Source of the DNA: Daldinia sp. FL1419
Lineage: Eukaryota; Ascomycota; Sordariomycetes; Xylariales; Hypoxylaceae
Assembly (NCBI GenBank): GCA_025201765.1
Contig: MU623422.1
Coordinates: 62,001 to 126,000, forward strand
DNA: 64,000 nucleotides
Direction of reading: 5' to 3'
How positions within the stretch are numbered: position 1 is the first letter of the stretch; each line of letters opens with the position of its first letter. Positions 59,696-64,000 of the stretch are shown here, in pieces. Below the pieces are notes generated by a model. The model saw only the letters and a program-made list of their open reading frames with translations. It searched no databases and was not told where the DNA came from. The translations under genes and the position numbers were made by a program.

Positions 59696-60609
59696 ATGGC
59701 TGATAAGATTGAACTACGACAGGAAGATATCAAAGGAGGTATTCTTGCCAAGGATACGGTCGATATTCTTGGGAGGTATCTCCAATCAGATAGCCCCGTT
59801 TCGGCTGCTCAAGTAGCCGCATCCATATCCAAACTTCTACCAGAACCTAAAGACGAGAGTAAGACTTTAGGCGATGGATTCTTTTTTGGGTTATGGAAAG
59901 GAATCATCTCCGTCGCGGAACAGATCCCCTCTGAACACGCCGCCCAGGATAGGCTGGTTAAGGTTATGAGAGAGTTGACCCTACTGCCCGATACTGGCAT
60001 CACCGTGTGGGACGTAAGTTAAGACAAGACTAGTTTCTGCTCAGTTTAAGGTATGTCTGAAATATTAGGTTAACAGCGATTCAGACTCGCCTATGGACCG
60101 GCCTGCCAGTTCTCGGGGCCTCGTTTAGGGAGTACCTCAACGGCCCCGCTCAATCAAAAGTTGAGGAAGAACAACTAAAGATCAACGAAGCTTGGATACG
60201 CTTCCATGCTTTCTCCGCTAGACTCATAGGCGCTGGGGTGGTCCATTTTGAGAACCAGCCTATATGGATGTTGCGCGATGCGCTCGAGGAGGAAAAAAGC
60301 CCCTCAAAGAGCAGCGCGCTGGATAGAGATCTAATTACCGCAGCAATGTATATCGAGTTCTCTGGCCCGGTCCTAGTCGAAGCCCTAGCCGCGAACCCAA
60401 ACCCAGAGCTAAGCAACGAGTCCCGCCGTGTGCTTAGGGGCGGATCACTCTTCCATGGAGAACCTGGCTTACGGCTGGAGCGTTGGTCGTTCTGGACCAG
60501 GAGATTCAGGGAACAGGCGGAGAAAACAAGCACCAAAGAAGCGAGGGAAATCGCCCTAAGAGCCGCTAGATTAATGGAGGTTTGGAGCGAGACAAGGTTG
60601 AGTAAATAG
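59696..60609 (+). CDS. DUF3632-like fungal protein
   Basis: Exon 1 (59696-60013, 106 codons) and exon 2 (60085-60609) are joined across a 71-bp intron (60014-60084, GTAAGT to TTCAG) in phase 0. The product is 280 residues. The segment after the junction, TRLWTGLPVLGASFREYLNGP, resembles the central motif I associate with the fungal DUF3632 family; conserved-looking stretches follow (NEAWIRFHAFSARL, then ALAANPNPELSNE, and an RLERWSFWTRRF helix). The protein is soluble and helical, with no signal peptide or membrane segment. The family has no known function. The ATG lies just 114 bases from the right end of the degraded transposon block. An alternative 3' splice site at CAG 60076 would change the frame and lose the motif. 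Confidence 0.75.
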
Positions 60610-62290
60610 ACAATAGCTAAGGATTGGGCACATAATAGTCTACGTTAGGGTCCGTCTAGATGGACAGACTTGTGTATAAGATAACCCAAGTCTTAATGTC
60701 CTCCCGACAGAAGTGTATCATAGACAGTCCAGGGTGCACATTGAATACGCACTAGGCATCTATCTCACGCTCTCCTCCCAAGCCTTCACTGCCCCCAAGT
60801 ACCGCGTGAAGGGCCATGGACCAACCAACCGAGATTAAACATATATGTGCATATAACCCCTTTATGCCCCGAGCTATGGACTGAATAGATATGTTATTAG
60901 ATCCGGATGCTAGAGACTCAGCGATACAAGTTCGAAGTTAGCCTCGCCCATTTATACCCAAGACATAATGAATGAGAGGTTATTATAACATCGAATAGGG
61001 CGGTAATTGCATCGCTTTATGCCAATACCCCATAAAGTCTCAATTTTACAGCAGCTTTAGCACCAAAAGCCGGAAGTATCTCTATTGGCAACCCGGGGCA
61101 CACCAGGAGGATAAGGAGCAGATCATCTCTCACAGTGGCATTGCGCTGGTACATGATCTGTCTGTGTTGTAACGTCTACTACAGAGTTCGTGGAGGTGTA
61201 CGGGATTAGGAGAACTAGGAATAAGGATAGTAGACGCTTAAATGGGGTCCTAGCTGGCATCGTAAGGTAAGCCTAAAAGACGTAGGGTGGACTTCATCAT
61301 TCCATATGCCATGGGTACGGGTATCTGCCTTACACACCGGAGATATCCCTTATTCCAGATGCCCGGGCGCATGAGGACGTACATGCTTGAAAACCCTTCC
61401 AAGACCCTTGCACCTAATGTTCAGAGAAAATTGGTGGTTGCGCACACCATAATAAGTCTTGGGTAATATTAGGATGACTAGAATCAAGAGTACCCCTGAA
61501 AGAGATAGCTTCGATCTCCTAGTTTGAAGTTCCTTGAGAAACAGCACCCCAATGCTTCTCGTTTCACCTTATGACGTTTGGAAGGCATATCGTATATACG
61601 GTACTATCACGGTGTTAAGATACGAGCGTAGCCGTTCGGGCTGCTCGGCCGCATGGCTCAAAATATTTCGATTCCCTATCTGCTGATCTAACTACTCCTC
61701 TGGGCCATCGCGCCCATAGCGGGGAACTGAGGAAGGTGTAAAATGACATACGCTCAAAGTGATAGCAAAATCGCTAGCATTGCAGCATCTATTGCTGCTA
61801 TTATTCGTTAATGTGGCACGCTCGAGGCTTTCCGCCACTTATTATAACCGGTACTTAAATCTTCAAAATGGTATAAACGCAAACCACACCATGAACGTGC
61901 AAAACCCATACAATAGTTTCTTTCTCATAGGCATCGGCCCTAGGAATATATTCCGTGGATCATAACCGCAGTTTAGCAATGTGTAGCCAACCGTGTCTAA
62001 AAATCGGAATATTCTGGTGAAAAGAAACACGTTTAGTATCACAGGGCTAACTAAACGAATGGAATATCGCACAAGTAGAGGAACTTACAAATTAATTAAA
62101 AAGACACCAAACCCGAATTTAGGGAGCGGACCTCCCTGGGTCGTCTCAGAAATAACGGTTTCGCGTGCCGTATAGGTAACGGGAGGAATGCGGATGAATG
62201 TGATGACTAGTTCTACGGCTAGTGCGCGTGTGTACGTGACTTCGCTGGCGGTGCCAACACGGACCACGAAGATCATTACCGCTACTACCG
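60610..62290. other. Intergenic, no gene seen
   Basis: No supported gene in 1.7 kb. A 68-codon plus frame at 61759 with a hydrophobic start begins with GTG, not ATG, and is not accepted. A minus frame at 62085-62276 contains a hydrophobic stretch and could be a further exon of the F-box gene, but I found no convincing splice pair. Confidence 0.4.
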
Positions 62291-63052
62291 CTAGACAGAA
62301 ATCGATCTAAGCCGCGTCGTTAGAGCACCGAGATACCAAAGGGAAGACGAAGATAAACATACAGTAGCTGGTATTAAGACTGCTGACGTATTCCGGAACA
62401 TAGTCCACGCTAATACAGCAGCCAACATTCCGAGGCCGAATTGTATAATGGCCATGATTAGCCACGATATAACCACTACGAGCCGCCTCACCCTACAAGG
62501 GGCATGCATATTTTTGATGCGGCTATTCGAGTTGCCGCTATGCACCGGCCAAGTGCAAAAGTGGCATATATAGCCATAGTCACCGTTGACCATTTCTACC
62601 AGTGGCCAATGCTTGCGCCCACTCTCACGGCTGAGCCGGTGACGCCAACATCGAAAGCAGATGGACCGCCACGTGTGGGCTGGACGCGTCGCATCTACGA
62701 TTAGGCGATCAAGCCCCGGCATACATAAACATTCAATGCAGCAGTTCTGCAGAACGGGATCGTGTTCGCCATCCGGGGTAGTGAATTGCTTCCGAACGAC
62801 GTCAGCCGTGATGACTTGGCGGTACAACGGACATGTCTCTCTCAAGGTGACTAGGCTCGTCAAGTCCAAGTGAGAGATGATAAGGTACTGCAGCTCAAGC
62901 GGTAGGGAATCTAGCCCAGACTCCTCAGCGTTTCCCGAATTTCCTATCCGCCGCGGCGCATGGCGGCGACTATTCTTGGCCAGGCCCTGGTCGCGCCTGG
63001 AGCTTGTAGTGCTGGTGGTGGTGAGTTCGATGCTTGGAGACGTGCTCATCAT
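62291..63052 (-). CDS. F-box protein with CxxC pairs and two membrane helices
   Basis: One frame from the ATG at 63052 (an ATG ATG pair) to the TAG at 62291 gives 253 residues. Residues 1-45 are Ser/Thr/Arg-rich. An F-box is visible at about 47-85 (LDSLPLELQYLIISHLDLTSLVTL is spread across that interval, followed by RETCPLYRQV). Then come three cysteine pairs, Cys105/108 (CIEC), Cys132/135 (CFRC) and Cys163/166 (CHFC), which could bind zinc. Two hydrophobic helices follow, at about 191-218 and 223-243. F-boxes recruit SCF ubiquitin ligases through Skp1; membrane-anchored members exist in fungi but the substrate is unknown. A longer product through a downstream exon is possible. The sequence before 63052 in this frame has only a TTG, so the ATG is taken. 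Confidence 0.7.
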   Translation of the reverse strand: MMSTSPSIELTTTSTTSSRRDQGLAKNSRRHAPRRIGNSGNAEESGLDSLPLELQYLIISHLDLTSLVTLRETCPLYRQVITADVVRKQFTTPDGEHDPVLQNCCIECLCMPGLDRLIVDATRPAHTWRSICFRCWRHRLSRESGRKHWPLVEMVNGDYGYICHFCTWPVHSGNSNSRIKNMHAPCRVRRLVVVISWLIMAIIQFGLGMLAAVLAWTMFRNTSAVLIPATVCLSSSSLWYLGALTTRLRSISV

Positions 63053-64000
63053 GCAAGGTAAACAGCGTAGCTGGAAAGGAGTAAAGAGTGTTCTCAATCA
63101 TGGAGTAAATGAATGGCTCGTCATCTTTCGCAGACTAAACTCTCCTTTGAAAGATAGGATAATGAGGATTATGAAAAGGGTTGATCTGTTGATCGTCTTC
63201 AATGCGACAGGTCGGGTTGAATCAATGCCAAGTATGACGGTTTGAAGAAATTCCCTGGACTGGATTGATCGGTTTTCCGGCACAAGGCAGCGCGCTAACC
63301 CGGCTGTCCGGCACAGGCCGAGACCGTGCACTGATCCGTGCAAATCGACAGTGGTGTTTGAGTTTACGCACTGTCTTGGAAAAGGTACTGTGGTTGGTTA
63401 CCCAATGGAAAAAGGAGACGACCGCAAGAAGAAAAAAAGTACCAAGAGATAAAATAAAATGGAATAAACAATGGGTTGAAAAGAGTCTTCATAACGACGA
63501 TGTTAAAAGAATAAGAAATCGACAATCTACTCGAATATCTCTACGGAGAGATCTAGATACATTAATAGTTCTATTTAAGAAGATAGATTTCCCTTCCAAG
63601 TACTTAAAATACAACTACTACCTAATGTGCCTAGGTGGGTCTCTTTTTTTCGATGGGTACCTACTATGTATGTCCCGACATATCTAACCTAGTGGGACAA
63701 GCGAGAAACTCCAGGGATCTCAGATATGGAAGCCTCGCAGGGCCGTTACCATCACATGGAAGGTAAGGCGGAGAAACGATGTGAGTACATTTCGGGAAAT
63801 GACTGCCTTAGCGTGATATTTTAAGTGCGTAAGGGTTTTTAAGTTTTGGCTAACAAAAATCGAACAAGTGTGAAGGGACTGGGAGGTACTTTAGGGAAGA
63901 GGAGAGCAGGAACTTTGGGGAACCGGTTCATCGGATTGAAAAAAAAGATAAGGGAAAAGAGACTTCCAATCTGCATACCTACCTACCTACATAGTACACC
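63053..64000. other. Intergenic, no gene seen
   Basis: Upstream of the F-box gene to the window edge. A 140-codon plus frame (63265-63687) is Lys/Arg-rich with no family features and starts with a non-ATG-supported context. The window ends in a CCTA run (about 63979-63992). Nothing else recognised. Confidence 0.4.

Noticed and set aside
61759..61965. 68-codon plus frame with a signal-peptide-like start
   Set aside because: The start codon is GTG; no nearby in-frame ATG keeps the hydrophobic stretch, so it is unlikely to be translated in a fungus.
1..64000. tRNA, 5S rRNA or CRISPR arrays
   Set aside because: I looked for TTCGA-type T-arms with paired stems, 5S-like sequence and regularly spaced direct repeats; none was convincing by eye. 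CRISPR is not expected in a fungus. A covariance-model scan would be decisive.

Overview
The window comes from the nuclear genome of a filamentous ascomycete, most likely Sordariomycetes. Its genes carry short introns of about 47-139 bp with GT..AG borders and CTAAC/CTGAC branch sites. Several encoded proteins are typical of filamentous ascomycetes (a CAP20-type perilipin, a Zn2Cys6 regulator, a DUF3632-like protein). One AT-rich repeat block shows the transition-biased decay expected of repeat-induced point mutation (RIP). No prokaryotic, plasmid or viral features were seen.

Layout. 0.3-0.7 kb: gene for a small secreted cysteine-rich protein (-). 1.5-2.3 kb: SWIM zinc-finger protein (+), convergent with the proteasome subunit gene rpn8 (2.6-3.7 kb, -). 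5.5-6.5 kb: adenylate kinase (+). 7.45-8.2 kb: broken PhzF-family pseudogene. 8.85-10.8 kb: coiled-coil protein (-). 12.0-12.6 kb: CAP20/perilipin (-). 12.6-20.1 kb holds no recognisable gene. 20.1-28.8 kb carries three minus-strand genes: a zinc alcohol dehydrogenase, a Zn2Cys6 transcription factor and a ThrE/Prm10-type membrane transporter. 28.8-42.9 kb is a 14-kb gene desert with decayed repeats. 42.9-45.8 kb: DENN-domain protein (+). 47.9-49.3 kb: coiled-coil protein of unknown function (-). 50.6-52.1 kb: secreted aldose 1-epimerase (+). 55.1-55.5 kb: possible 91-residue gene (+). 56.3-59.6 kb: RIP-degraded block bounded by inverted repeats, with a 250-300-bp tandem array and a nested MITE-like element. 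59.7-60.6 kb: DUF3632-like gene (+). 62.3-63.05 kb: F-box/membrane protein (-).

The genes do not form a visible pathway or biosynthetic cluster. The window is a mix of housekeeping genes (rpn8, adenylate kinase, DENN) and faster-evolving accessory genes (the secreted peptide, DUF3632-like and F-box genes) near gene-poor or repeat-rich DNA. I reconstructed exons by eye from reading frame, splice signals and family motifs; no searches were run. I see no convincing new multi-gene system. The most unusual items are the nested decayed transposon block, the eight-cysteine secreted peptide, the F-box protein with CxxC pairs and membrane helices, the decayed coding repeat at 36-38 kb, and the in-frame intron of the Prm10-like gene.
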